A DNA stretch of 64,000 bases from Sipunculus nudus (lineage: Eukaryota; Annelida; Sipuncula; Golfingiida; Sipunculidae). Made by a program: the position numbers and the translations under genes. Numbering within the stretch: position 1 is the first letter of the stretch; each line of letters begins with the position of its first letter. This document shows positions 1-12,500 of the stretch, one piece after another. The notes below the pieces were generated by a model. It did no database searches. It saw only the letters and a program-made list of their open reading frames with translations, and was not told the origin of the DNA. The stretch spans positions 16,008,988 through 16,072,987 of the forward strand of contig CM049320.1 of NCBI GenBank assembly GCA_026874595.1, written 5' to 3'.

Positions 1-818
1 GCGTTATAAAAAAAAAACATTGTAAGAGTAAAACCTCGTCTAACGGCCATCTCGATGTAGCGAACATCTCAAAATATTTTTATTTTTTTTCTGTTTAAAT
101 AAGATCTCACTTCAACGTCCACTAGAAAATGTGACCACATTTTCGAGGTCCATTTGATGGAACGTAATTTCTAGGTTTTACTTTCTGCCAAATGAACTGG
201 TAGAAATAAATATCATAACCAATAGCAACTCATTCAGTGGATTTGCGTCTACTTATTCCATTGTCTTTTTGAAAAACCATTTTAATGCCTGTGTAGACTC
301 CCTATTCCGTCGAGTGCATCGGTTACATGCCTCGACTGGCATTGTCCGAGAGAGAGAGAGAGAGAGCAATGTGTCAGACCTGACATATGTAGTGCAGTAA
401 CAACATATGGTGACAGTCCGTTCCTCGCTGTACTAATTAGAAAAAAAATGCCAGCCCATCTATTGTTATATTTGTACGGTAGCTGATTTAGGACAAAGAA
501 AAAAATATTTTATGTCTTAAATTATTTTTTTCTGTGTCCTGATTTTTTTGTGTTTGCGAAATTCTATCGCGAGATCTCGAGATTTTACGTCATATATTTG
601 CCATTAAACCATGTAAAATAGAACGTGGTTCAGTGGAATAATACGCATGAATCAGACGGGAACTTTAATGCTACCTATAATGCTAACAAAGTATAAATGA
701 AAAACCCAATTTTCGAGAAATATTGCATGTGTGGCTGTTTGGTTTAGTTGTTGCGTTTGGTTTTTAGGAAACTATCATGACTCCATGGACTCGCTGGTTA
801 TTGTTTCATGTTTTACAG
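1..818. other. Intron of the alpha/beta-hydrolase gene
   Basis: Non-coding stretch left of the first visible hydrolase exon. It ends in a normal acceptor (TTTTACAG) at 818. It holds a short (GA)n run at 348-366 and several poly-T and poly-A runs. I see no exon in it. Confidence 0.6.
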
Positions 819-913
819 GTGCTGATCTACCCACATACAGATGAACGGGTGTCTTTTCCTTCGTATAAAGAATACGTGGATGGTCCCCTTCTTCCAAAAC
901 AGCTTATTCAATG
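819..913 (+). CDS. Hydrolase exon (window exon 1)
   Basis: Acceptor TTTTACAG ends at 818 and donor GTAGGT begins at 914. Translates from VLIYPHTDERVSFPSY to PLLPKQLIQ plus two bases of a split Trp codon. VLIYP is the conserved strand that follows the nucleophile region in this family. Confidence 0.85.
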
Positions 914-1517
914 GTAGGTCTAACTCAAAAGCCCGTTCTTGGCTTCTCGAAATAATATAGTACAGCTAGCTTTATATTCGAGAGCTATAAATTTACGAAT
1001 TAAAGTTGCAAAAAGAAGAGAAGTTCACTTATACAATTACCACAATGTGTTTACACGTGGAATTAAATAAAACAGAGCGGTTTAATGCCTGTGTAAATAT
1101 GAGATATAGTTTTCGGGGTGGATATAGACTCGTAACAGAAATAAGAGATACATCACAACAACCTAGTTATCAGATTGTAATATTTATCATTTAATTCCAT
1201 ATATTTTAATCCTCTTTTGAAATGTTTCGGGTAAGACAAATATGAGTATTATGATCTCCAACCACAGTGTGATGATAATTGGGAAATTTCCAAATCAAAT
1301 AGGCGAGTTTTTTCACTGGGCGGAGTCCTGCATAGACATATAAGGCCTTCTCTCCAATGGGCCTCTTTTTTTTTGGGGGGGGGGGTTACCGCATGCCAAT
1401 ACCTCGAAAATCCACAATTTAATTAGTTCAATCTTCACATTATGGTTCGAATCCGCAAATTGAAGGAGATGATATTTGTGAATTACAGTAAGAATATTCT
1501 CCGGGTGGGGACCCGCA

Positions 1518-1574
<57 letters not shown>

Positions 1575-2959
1575 ACAAAACATGTTAATTTTGCAAATAA
1601 CCTTATGGAAATTATATTACCCTATCCGGTTATCTACGGGTACAATACGTTGAAAGATATTGTTTTTGAGTTACATTTTCCTTCGCGTAATAGTTTCGTT
1701 TACTAAAGTTTATGCTTGTCAGTATAACCTACCGCTCGATAATTAGAATAAAGAATTGAACAATTAATTTAAATGAAATTAATGAATTAATAGATTTAAC
1801 GAACATTGTATTCACAATTTTTCCACAAGTTTTCAAGAGTTATATATTAATATTATTCTTTAAGTCATCCACGAGTATAGAAAAAGACCACCTGGTCTCA
1901 AGAAATATGAAGAAAGCAGCCTTGGTGATCTTGTTTTATTTAATTATATCTGTTCCTCCTCTCTTTTAAGGTTCCAGAAACAGCACCTTCCGAATCCAGA
2001 GGCAGCCACTGATCCTCGTTTCAGCGCCAATCAACAGCCTCGTTTTGATCACCTTCCACCCGCCATCTTTATTACCGCGGAATGTGACCCTCTTCGCGAC
2101 GACAGCTATGGTAGGGCCACGTGAATGTATAAAAACATTGCCATAAATCAAATTAGATAAACTTAGAGAATTTAAACAAAGAGGATTTTCACTTTTTTCA
2201 GAACATAGGCCGTAGCCGAAAAGTGTGTATTTTATGAAATGAATGCAGTTTCATTAAATATACGTTAATGTTTACCAGATAACAATGTCCTTTGATTAAA
2301 ACACAGCATGCAGTTACAATACAACAGTGACCCGGAAGCGGAGGGGGAGGGTCAAGAGGGTCCGGACCCCCCCCCCCTTTTTTTTTCATCCGAAGCAACC
2401 TTTTTTTAAGGGTTTCAAACAAAATTTTGCGGCCGAGACCCCCCTCCCTATTTCGGACCTTTTTTAAGGGTTTTCATTAGTCCTCCTGCGTTGGACCCCC
2501 CCACCCCACCCCTTTTTTTTCTTATATCCTGGAACCGCCCCTGAACACACATATACATCTGTTCCATAAATCAATATTTTAAAACAATTCAGTTAGTATA
2601 ATGTATAAATATTTCTTTTTATTTAATTAATCAACTCTGCCATATACAATCGCGACGACCTAAACCATTATATATACTAAAGTATCATGAATGCTGATCA
2701 GGGTGGCCGTCAGTTTAGGGTTACGCTAGGTCTTACTCAATGTCCTGATGGCTGTATTTACAGAATACGAGAAGAAATTGAAAGCCGCCGGCGTCTACAC
2801 GGAGCTTGTTTTGGTTAAAGGGGCCCTGCATGCTTTCTTCCACATACCAGGTAAAAATGCACAACTGGCAGGCCATATATATATATATATATATAAGCGT
2901 GTGTCAGGGTGTGTGTAGGTGTGTCTGCTATCCCCCCCCCCCCGAGATAAACTGATGCC

Positions 2960-3016
<57 letters not shown>

Positions 3017-3683
3017 AAAAATAGTAATGACCTGACTGAAGACACGATACAGCCACCTAACAGCTTATTTCATAACTACATGTAATTCGGTATGGATGAA
3101 TCCATATTATATATGACGCACCATACAAAGCAATTAATGCACCCATGTTGTCCAGCGAGGAAACGTTCTCGTATGTTGGAAGTACTTGATAAATAAATGT
3201 TAAAGGTGTAGACCCTTTTCCTTTCAGATAAATATAAACGTGGTATTTGTTGAAACTTATTAATCGCAAAATAGATGCAATATGAATGAAAACATTTTAA
3301 AAACTTATAAAGGTTAAATATTAAGAACGTGATTTTTATGTGCATTTGAAACAACACAGAATGAATTAAAAATAAATAAAAATATTTCGCCCTGCATTGA
3401 TGCAAGTTTAAACCAAGTTTCCGACTTTTGGAGGTTCGATTGTATTAACCCGATTGAAACCAGTTTCGTATTGCCTTATGTAGCTGTGAATTTGAAACGT
3501 TTTAGAGAACGCTTTTCTGTTGTCATATACATGTATCAAGGATGCAAAAAGAATAATGTTCACGTATAGAACAGGAAGGAAAAGTATGTTTGTTCTTGTT
3601 TTTCAGGTGTCTACAAGGAATGCTGCGACAAAGCATATGAAGCCATCGCTAATTTCGTGAAGAAAGTTGTCTATAAAGATTGA
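819..3683 (+). CDS. Alpha/beta-hydrolase (arylacetamide deacetylase-like), 3' part, 4 exons
   Basis: Four exons (819-913, 1971-2110, 2764-2850, 3607-3683) join in one frame into 132 residues and a TGA stop. The product matches the C-terminal third of the alpha/beta-hydrolase-3 family (arylacetamide deacetylase, neutral cholesterol ester hydrolase, hormone-sensitive-lipase-like carboxylesterases), enzymes that hydrolyse ester or amide bonds of lipophilic substrates. Visible marks are VLIYP near the start, AECDPLRDDSY with the likely catalytic Asp, and LHAFFH with the likely catalytic His, where the family usually has HGF. The oxyanion HGG motif and the Ser nucleophile motif (GDSAG) would lie on exons left of the window, so activity cannot be judged. 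All introns are GT-AG and the phases fit. The gene converges on XRN1. Substrate and membrane anchoring cannot be told from this part. Confidence 0.88.
1521..1572. repeat. (TA)n microsatellite
   Basis: Uninterrupted AT dinucleotides in a hydrolase intron. A poly-T/poly-G tract (1366-1385) lies just upstream. Confidence 0.95.
1971..2110 (+). CDS. Hydrolase exon with catalytic Asp region
   Basis: Acceptor CTTTTAAG and donor GTAGGG. Encodes FQKQHLPNPEAATDP, then LPPAIFITAECDPLRDDSY. The LPP-A-I-TAE-DPLRD pattern is diagnostic for the hydrolase family, and the Asp of DPLRD is the expected acid of the catalytic triad. Confidence 0.9.
2340..2525. repeat. Poly-C / poly-T low-complexity tract
   Basis: Runs of C followed by T occur near 2370-2388 and 2497-2520, each after a GGACCC-like word. 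This suggests a small degraded tandem repeat rather than chance. Confidence 0.7.
2764..2850 (+). CDS. Hydrolase exon with catalytic His region
   Basis: Acceptor TTTACAG and donor GTAAAA. Encodes YEKKLKAAGVYTELVLVKGA followed by LHAFFHIP. The His of LHAFF sits where family members carry the catalytic His of HGF; the Gly-to-Ala change beside it is a mild departure. Confidence 0.9.
2875..3012. repeat. Two (TA)n tracts flanking a poly-C run
   Basis: AT dinucleotides at about 2875-2894 and 2962-3012 with a GTGTGT stretch and a poly-C run between them, in the last hydrolase intron. Confidence 0.93.
3607..3683 (+). CDS. Hydrolase terminal exon and stop
   Basis: Acceptor TTTTTCAG ends at 3606. Encodes VYKECCDKAYEAIANFVKKV and four more residues, then TGA at 3681-3683. 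The amphipathic C-terminal helix is typical of the family end. The nearest poly(A)-like hexamer that I see is ATTAAA at 4026, which is weak. Confidence 0.87.
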
Positions 3684-3811
3684 TCGATTAATTTATTTCA
3701 AGCATTCTGACTCAGTGTTATATTATATATTTGCACAAATCATCCTGGATTCAGTTGCTTGAATCATATGCACTTGAAGACATGACGGGAACTGTGGTGA
3801 AAAGAGTAAAG

Positions 3812-3855
<44 letters not shown>

Positions 3856-4604
3856 TCATGGCGAGAAATTTAATATGTTTACCTTGAAGACCCAGTGAGT
3901 GATGGTGTTAACATTTGCGAACTGGAATGTGACGCTGGGGCAATTAGCTTTTCGATGATCTTTGACCGGTTTCTATTCTTGGATGTTTTAAGAATAGGTT
4001 GATGTGAAAAAGACATGGAAGATGAATTAAATGACGTTTTGAGGCTAGGAAACTATTCCTGAAGAAAGATACGGTAATATGTATACCTCGTACGTAGCAG
4101 GAGCGGACCCAAGTGAAGTGGCAACAATTTTTAATCGTATCAGACCAATTTTAAGGCCTGGAAACCAACCCCAACCCAACCTCTGTTCCGGAAATGAGGA
4201 CATAGTATCAGGTTTTGTTATTAATCCCCCTGGGTTGAACCCATCCTTTTCAGAAAGACAGAGTCATGTGTTTTTCAAATTCACTCACCACGCGCGTGGA
4301 ATTTTAAGAGCAAACATGCATAATTCTCTCACTGAAAGCCTGGATTATATATACATGTATATACACTATGGGGGGGGGGGGTTGTTTTCGGTGGAAATCT
4401 CCATGCAGATCATGAACCCTCAAACTGATCTGTACATTAACAATTATTTATTCTCACATTGGCGAGGACACTGCGGGAACAATGACCTTTAAAATGAGGT
4501 ATAGCAGGGTCGTATGCAACGTGATTTCAGAGAACATAACGAACAAAAGTGTGCCAAATTCCTTTTTATACTTATTTATAGATATTATATATATATATTT
4601 ATAA

Positions 4605-4677
<73 letters not shown>

Positions 4678-6499
4678 GATCTACGAGAATGCAGTCTTTC
4701 CGCCGCGGTCACATATATAGCGCTCTGTGTTAAGGACCGGCAGTTTCGCCTCATCGGTTCATCTAGTGACTGAAAACTGCTGTGATGCCGACATCACTTC
4801 TACATTTGCTAAATTTTATGATCCTTCCTTGCATATCAATTCTTGCTGAAAATGATGAATTGGAAAGGTATATTCTTAATTCTACGGGTCAACTAGCAAG
4901 AAAATAAGCAAAATGTTTCTGATTTTTAATAAATCGTTTATACCATTGAAAAATGGCGTATGTCAAACATGTGAAGAAAATATCTGAATTCAAAGTCAGA
5001 AAAATTTGTGTCATCGTTCAATCACAGGTTACATCACAGGACCACCTAAAATATCCTACCAGTGAAAAAGCCCACACTCGGCCAAGTTAAACAGATTGAC
5101 AATGGTAATTAATAGCGTTTGAATAAAAACAGATTATCCATCGTGATCCAGGTTACCTTACTTAAAGTTTAAACTGATTATTCCTTATTTTGGTGTTATC
5201 CTAACTCCCAGCACGAATCAAAGAAAATCCTTAAAATTTAAGTTGCTAAACAGGAACCAGATGAAGGTAAAACATTATTCCTCGCCGCCTTGCCGAGGTA
5301 TAATAAAGCAAGCCCCCTGCCAGGTATAAATGTTTCGGTGCTTTTATCACCCCCACTCGTCTAGTCAATAATTATAAATTACTGATGCGTACAAGAGAAA
5401 TTAGAGGTTTAGGACCGTAAAGGTCCTCAGTAAGGGCCTCACGATGGCCAGTTACTCAAATGGCAGCCCTGTGGCCATACTCGATGATAGATTGGTCTGA
5501 AATGTATCACCACAAATAATCTTAAAGGGAAGGACCGATCGTCAAAATATCATGACGCTGTCTAACAAGTTATTGAAAAAGGATCTTATATTTGCCTGGC
5601 AGCCATATTGGATTTAATTAAATTTGAAAGCATACATCCCTTCATGGATGTCAATGTTCTGTTAAATTTTCGCAAAAAAAAAATAAAATAAAATAACTAA
5701 TTGTATTGCGGGCATACGGGCACTAATCTCCTCTCTAAATCTGAGGAAGGTCCAACATGGTCTCTTCGTAATACTGCGCTCGAAAAAAAATAGAGATTTT
5801 CTGTGGCAGCCATATTGGACTTTGGACAGGTCTGTACTTTAATAGGGCTGCATGGAGCTCTTACGGACAACAACCATCTATGTGAATATTAGAAAGATCA
5901 AATGTATTAAAATTGAGATAATGAGCGCGGAAGAAAATCACCGATTGTGCTGTGGCAGGATGGGTATGCAATTCGATAGGACTGGGGCCCTTTTATTTGG
6001 TCTCCAATCATACCCGTGATTTGAGAAATATATAATAAGCATAATTCTCTTTGAGATATTGCGCCGAAAGAAAATCACCAACTCAACTCTGGCGGCAATA
6101 CTGGATATCCAGTGCGTCTTTAATTCGATAGGGCTTGAGTCCTCATACGTAGGCACCATAATTTCTGTGTATTTAAGAAAGATCCATCATATTTTCAAAC
6201 TCTTTGAGATATCACGCTCGAAAGAAAACCACTGATTGTGCTCAAGCGGCCATACTGGAATTCGGACAGGTCTGTTATTCGAAAGGTCTGGAACCCTTAA
6301 TGCACGCGAAAGAAAACGTCACTGGCGGAATATATAAACATTTTACTGTAAAGCCTATGTAGGGTTCCTAGTCACAAAATAACAAAGATCTCTTTTACAT
6401 TACTAAAACACAAATAACAGGAAACTCCCGGTCATTAACGGAAATATATCAAATTTTTGTGTAAAAGCGTGCAGTGCGCGTGTGTGCGGATACATGGCG
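3684..6499. other. Intergenic DNA after the hydrolase: microsatellites and degraded repeats
   Basis: No gene is supported. (TA)n tracts lie at about 3813-3852 and 4585-4674 and poly-G at 4370-4381. From about 5440 to 6310 several diverged units of roughly 120-170 bp repeat the words GGCCATA-TGGA, GACAGGTCTG and GAAAGAAAATCAC, so this part is a decayed tandem repeat. A similar word string is seen at 23650-23830. Confidence 0.6.
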
Positions 6500-6751
6500 A
6501 CCCTGGCGCCCAAGGACACAACATGTAAATTGCTGTATATCCTGGAGGCCTAAGGACACCACAGGTATGATGTTGTATATCCTGGTGGCCTAAGGATACC
6601 CTAGGTATGATGCTGTGTATCCTCGTGGCCTAGGGATACCCTAGGTATGATGCTGTGTATCATGGTGGCCTAAGGACACCACAGGCATAATGCTGTATAC
6701 CCCGGTGGCCTGAGAACACCACATGTATAATGCAGTGTATCCTGGTGGCCT
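6500..6751. repeat. 40-bp minisatellite, about 6 copies
   Basis: The unit reads GGCCTAAGGACACCACAGGT, then a stretch ending in TATCCTGGT, with period 40. Copies differ by a few bases each. It lies between the two convergent genes. Confidence 0.88.
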
Positions 6752-9182
6752 ATTGGTGGAAGGAAACCGAGAAGGGTGCACAGCGGGCTGGTGGCCTGAG
6801 GCCACCCAGTGTCCCAAGGCCATCATACTCAATAGTAATCTGCCACCTGCGGACAGATCCTCTAGGTGAATAAGGCACCAGTCTGTGAATTATGAGAACA
6901 TGACAGACTAAACAGACAACACATCACAGGGCATGCCTTTACTTCAAAAATTTTATTTCTATGTATAGGTATTATTGTTATATACAGATATTTCTTCGAA
7001 TGGGTTACCAGTATCTCAAAATACATCATGTCTTACATCATTGGGTATATTCAACAGAAAATTTATTATGTGTACCATACCGCTTAACAACCTCGAGGGC
7101 TAGCTATAATCTGAAGTTGCCTGCAACAATATTCGAGGGGGAATAGGCGAGACTTAACTTTAGCGCCACCTGATGACCAAATGTTAAATAACTATACATT
7201 ATTTGATAAAAGTAGAAATTTTTTCCATTTTTTTTATATTCCAAAATGAAATCCAAATTGAAGAAATACAAACTGAAGAAAGTGAATTGCTAAACCAAAG
7301 AAAAAAATATATAAAACGGAAACCCCTTCCTTCCTCAGTGTAATAAGTACATGTGAAAACATCAAATAATATTTAACTGCACACAAAAAAACTTTAGTTA
7401 TTTTCAGTTGAAAGCATTTTCAACTGAATTTCAGTAGTTCTATGACAGTGATATCGCATTATGTATAACACATAGGACTAAATTTCCTTGCTTACAATTT
7501 TCTACACAAAGGCTCTTTTCCTCCTATTTCAACTAGATCTTTATTTTGGTTTCTTCTACATCGTTAACAGCTCATTGCCTGCATAACAAAGGACCCGTGG
7601 GTCACTGCACTCATTGTCAGCTAAGCTAAAACACAGGACATCTGGATCCAAATTTGTCATTCAACAAAGTCTGTAAATACAGCAGCTGCATGTACTCCAT
7701 TGGTAAATAAATTTCACATTTTCCCCTTATGTGTTTCACTAAACATGAAGGTTGTTCTGATGTTCTGTAAACCCTGCTCTCCCACCAATACCAGAACCAC
7801 AGGAATTATTTGCATGAGGGTGGCAGATATGTTTACTGCTCGTAGAAAGAAGTGGAACCCACATGTAAACAGCCAGGACACCATTAACACCCAAAGTCCT
7901 GTGGAGCTGTCTGAAAGACCACTTGTCTAATAACCCGAAGCATTCACGTTGATTATAACTAACCTGTCTAATGGGACCACCTCTGAATTAAGACCACTTT
8001 TGGTCAGTCTCTGGGTGATTTTATTACACGTTTCGCTGTATTATGTCACTTTATCAGTTAATGGAGACATAAATAAACCACATCTGATCATTAAATGATT
8101 AAAAATGCATTAACCCAAGAATACTAAATAATATTAGATCTAAATAAACATAATAGTTACATGCAATATATTATTCCATAGGTATCGTTTATACCTAAAA
8201 ACCCATAAAATCAAACATACCATTGGTTATCTGGTGAATATATTTTGCAGATAATGTTCTCAGTAAATATCAAAATCACTATTATCAGGGACATGGACAC
8301 GTCAGTCACAAGTTTTAAACTGATGTAACGTGATCCTTAATAACACCCAGTAAAGCAAAGAAATGAGGAAATTTATCTTGACTAGCAGTTTTTTGGAAAT
8401 GAACAATTCACAAACTTGTGATCACTGGATGAGTAAAATGCCACATTTTCCAACGGTTCACTACTTTCAGTTATTTTGCATCTTGGTTCTTGGAGAACAA
8501 TTATCTATTATATCAAGATTGCTTAGACCTTCTATTCTCAAATATATCTAACTGATACATAAATTCTATTTTTATCAATTAATAATGTGGTTGGATTCAT
8601 ATTTGTGAAGTTTAAATTTTGTGATTTTATTCTCCTGTTGAAATTCCCCAGAGAGTTCCATTTTCGTTATATTACAATCCTGTACGCTACACAGAGTACA
8701 TCAGTTTATGAATTATTTCAAGGGTAGGACAAGAACAGAATGATAATCCATGTATTTAATGTGCGCAAAACTCTCAAATGAAGAGTCAAAGGAAAGTATT
8801 ATCAATCATTAACCTTCAGCTGCTGTTGCTACAAGCTGGATTACTAACATTAGATGCCGAGGCGGAGACTGTATAATCAAATACTAATCTCCTGAGCTGA
8901 GAAGGCGTTTAACTATGAAGTTTCATTTTCACAATACTTTCCATTTCACAAATATCATGAATCCAAAACTCTTCCACACATTAAGTAAAATATACAGTAT
9001 TTTTTTTTCCATTTGGGAGAGTCAAACTAGAATAACACATTTTCTCATTTAGTATTTTAAACTCGCAAAAGTCTATTTTTTAATCATCAGCCAATCCTGA
9101 TACATTTTAATTATAATGTGCTCAGACTGAACTTATACAGGGGTTTTGCATTGTTTCACATAATAGCTCTGGTGCACAATAC
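6752..9182 (-). other. Region downstream of the XRN1 stop (3' UTR and intergenic)
   Basis: No coding region is supported. Part of it must be the XRN1 3' UTR. AATAAA hexamers on the minus strand lie at 8626-8631, 8020-8025, 7540-7545 and 6952-6957; which one is used cannot be told. A 48-bp fragment at 7585-7632 looks like the two ends of the dispersed repeat family of 23150-25590 fused together. Confidence 0.5.
8626..8631 (-). terminator. Candidate XRN1 poly(A) signal
   Basis: First AATAAA on the minus strand after the stop codon, about 550 bases downstream. Chance occurrence is likely in such AT-rich DNA, so this is only a candidate. Confidence 0.25.
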
Positions 9183-9554
9183 TTATTTTCCCATGGAGAA
9201 ATTAGCAGCTAATCTTGCCCGTGGCCGTCGGTTGTTTTTCTTTTGCGGTGGAGTCTTTTTCTTTTGAGCGGACTGTTCTGTAGTCTCCTGACTCTGTTCA
9301 CTCCTGTGTGACCCCTCTGTGCTCTGTCTGTGCTTGTGTGTACTATGTTTCTGTTTGTCAGTGCTCTTATTTTGGGAGTCACTCGGAGTCTCCCTAGAGT
9401 CTCTGTGACCCTGGTGAGAGTCTCTCAAGGGTTGTTGGCTAGGTGGTGACATCATATTTAGCTGAGAGTTTGCACTAGTTTCCTGTTTACTTCTTTCTTT
9501 TTCTGACGAGCTCCGATCTGATGACTTCTGAGGTGTTTTTTGTTGCCTGGCAAC
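9183..9554 (-). CDS. XRN1: XRN1 window exon 31 (terminal)
   Basis: Acceptor CTTCAAACAG; stop TAA at 9183-9185. 123 residues rich in Ser, Gln, Lys and Arg, probably disordered. It ends [15 protein letters not shown], closely like the C-terminus of human XRN1 (RRKSRKLAVNFG). That fixes this as the true gene end. Confidence 0.95.
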   Translation of the reverse strand, partial: VARQQKTPQKSSDRSSSEKERSKQETSANSQLNMMSPPSQQPLRDSHQGHRDSRETPSDSQNKSTDKQKHSTHKHRQSTEGSHRSEQSQETTEQSAQKKKTPPQKKNNRRPRARLAANFSMGK

Positions 9555-12500
9555 CTGTTTGAAGAACATAAATCACAATTGCAAGGTTATATATGTGCAG
9601 TTATTAAAACATTTAAATTTTTATTAAACAGAAAATGAACATTATTTTATTATAAATATAATAAAATAGACCAACTGATTAAAACATATATTGTTAATTA
9701 AACAAACATTATGACAGCTCAGAAGACCTTGTTCTTCCTGACAAAAATCTTTGAATTACAAAAAATACATTACATAATATATGTACAAACAGCATACATA
9801 AATGTAAATCAGATGAGATGAAGCATATTACTCAGCTTAATTTCACATTATTGTTGAAATTCAATCTTTCGCTCAGGTTTTTTTTATTGACTAACTGCTA
9901 TTCCTCTTGATAGTTGTAATATACATTTAAGGCTATATGTGTTTGGGTTCTTCTTTTCAAGAGTGAATTTAAAGGATAACAAATAGGTATTATGAAAACA
10001 ACAAATAATATTCAACAAATAGCATTTATATACAAAGGATTAAAGAAATAAGAAGAATAAACATAAAGTTATAGAATAATAAAAATTAAAAGACTAAATA
10101 TTTTAAAAAATAACTATAATTATATTGACAGAGAACATATTTCTGTATTTCCTTAAATTAAAACCCACCTGGAGGGGGATGAATGGGTTCTTCGCAGGGC
10201 TGACCTCTGGTACTCTTGGTTTAACCTCTGATCCTTGACCTCTGGGCGGGCTGTGGTCATATGACCTCTGATGCTGATTACCCTGTGGCCTTGGCTGGTA
10301 CATACTGCCATGGAAACCCCTTTGGTTGCCGTGTTGATAAGGACCTGGTGGAAGCATTTGGGGTGGAAAGCCTGGAGGATGGCCTCTCCCTGAATATTAA
10401 TGTCAAAATATAAGGTAATGTTGATCAAACAAAAAAAGACCAGGCTGAATGTGTTATATATTTACAGGAAGACAACAGTAATATAGATCAATTCTAAAAT
10501 CAGATTTCTTTATCCAAATTTTGAAAAGATCATATGATTTCAAAAGGTAAGATCTTAGTATGAAGACAAAAAAAGATAAATGAATTTTTAAACTTTACAA
10601 AAATTAAGTTTCAGGATATATTAATGACATAATCTTTTCCTAAGTTTCATGACTTTTTAGATTCTTGTGTTAAATTTAAACTTAACTTATTTTACAAGGA
10701 TCATACAATTTTTAAATAGCCATATCACGACCACTGGCCCATGGCGAATGCAGCCCAGCTTGGACTTAGACATGTGGAAGAGCCCGCTTTCATCTGCCCA
10801 GCCATAGGCTTGTTTATAATGTCATACACCTAACCTTTTAGGCAACTTATAAGCATCAATAGATGTTGGAATCCATGTTCTGTTACAATGTTTGTTGAGT
10901 ACAGCTGTTAGGATTACCATTTAACATACCGATCAAAAAGAAGTTTGGCAAACATAACAGACACCACACGCATACATTCAGGTGAGTAAAGTAAAACTGT
11001 GACAAATCACATTTCAATGATCAAGCAGGAACCATATAAATAACACTAAGAATGTGATGTGTTCATTCTGTTCTCACTACGTGTTCGACATCAGACCATC
11101 TTCGTGTTAAGACCAATGTTTTAAGAATGTCTTCAACGCAAAATTTTGTTTTATTTGTGTGTTTTATTTCTATGTGAATAAAACTTTTAAATCATATTCA
11201 TGCTTGTTATTTATTTTTCTTTATATTTTAAATTAAACTGGGACAACAACTTAACATTTACTTGAAATACCCATATTATCGCCTGTGTTAATATAGGCAG
11301 ACTAATGAACAAGCATCCCACTAACATGACCACCCCACTTACACGTTCACTTTGCCTGGTCCAGCAGGTAGTTGTATTTGCAGTGTTTTACCGTACTTGT
11401 TTTAAATCTAGACTTTACTTATTTTACAGGGATCATAAACATTTTTTAATACGTTGTACTTGTTTTAAATCTATACTTTACAAATTTTGAAGGAATCATA
11501 CACATTTTAAATTCTTGTTTTAAATCTAAACTTTACTTATTTCACAGGGATCATACACATTTTTTTAAATACTTGTTATAAATCTATACTTTACAAATTT
11601 CACAGGGATCATGCACATTTTAATTCTTGTTTAAATCTATACTTAACAAACTTGAAAGGAATCATACACATTTTTTAATACTTGTTTTAAATCTAAACTT
11701 TACTTATTTTACACGGATCATACACATTTTATTAAATACTTGTTTTAAATCTATACTTTACAAATTTTAAAGGAATCAATCACATTTTATTAAATACTTG
11801 TTTTAAATCTAAACTTTACTTAATTTACATGGATCATACACATTTTATTAAATACTTGTTTTAAATATAGACTTTACTTATTTTACAGGGATCATATACA
11901 TTTTAAATACTTGTTTTAAATCTATACTTTACAAATTTTAAAGGAATCATACACATGTTTTAATACTTGTTTTAAATCTAAACTTTTCTTATTTTACATG
12001 GATCATACACATTTTATTAAATACTTGTATTAAATCTTAATTATAATTATTTTGCAGGGATCCTACACATTTTAAATACTTGTTTTAAATATAGACTTTA
12101 CTTATTTTACAGGGATCATATACATTTAAATACTTGTTTTAAATCTATACTTTACAAATTTAAAAGGAATCATACACATGTTTTAATACTTGTTTTAAAT
12201 CTAAACTTTTCTTATTTTACATGGATCATACACATTTTAATTTATTAAATACTTGTTTTAAATCTAAACTTTACTTTTTTTACTTGGATCATACACATTT
12301 TATTAAATACTTGTTTTAATTTGTAACTTTACTTATTTGACATGGATCATACACATTTTATTGAATACTTGTATTAAATCTAAATTTTACTCATTTTGCA
12401 GGGATATTACACATTTTTAAATATTTGTTTTAAATCTTAACTTTACTTATTTAACAGGGATCATACACATTTTGTTGAGAGCTTTACAGCTGACATACTA

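Noticed and set aside
408-470. GGTGACAGT (Gly-Asp-Ser) as the hydrolase nucleophile motif
   Set aside because: It is not followed by Ala-Gly-Gly, the surrounding frame shows no family similarity and no splice sites fit.
4079-4492. 137-codon open frame on the plus strand after the hydrolase
   Set aside because: It runs through a TATATACATGTATATAC stretch and a poly-G run, has no similarity that I recognise and no splice context. Probably chance.
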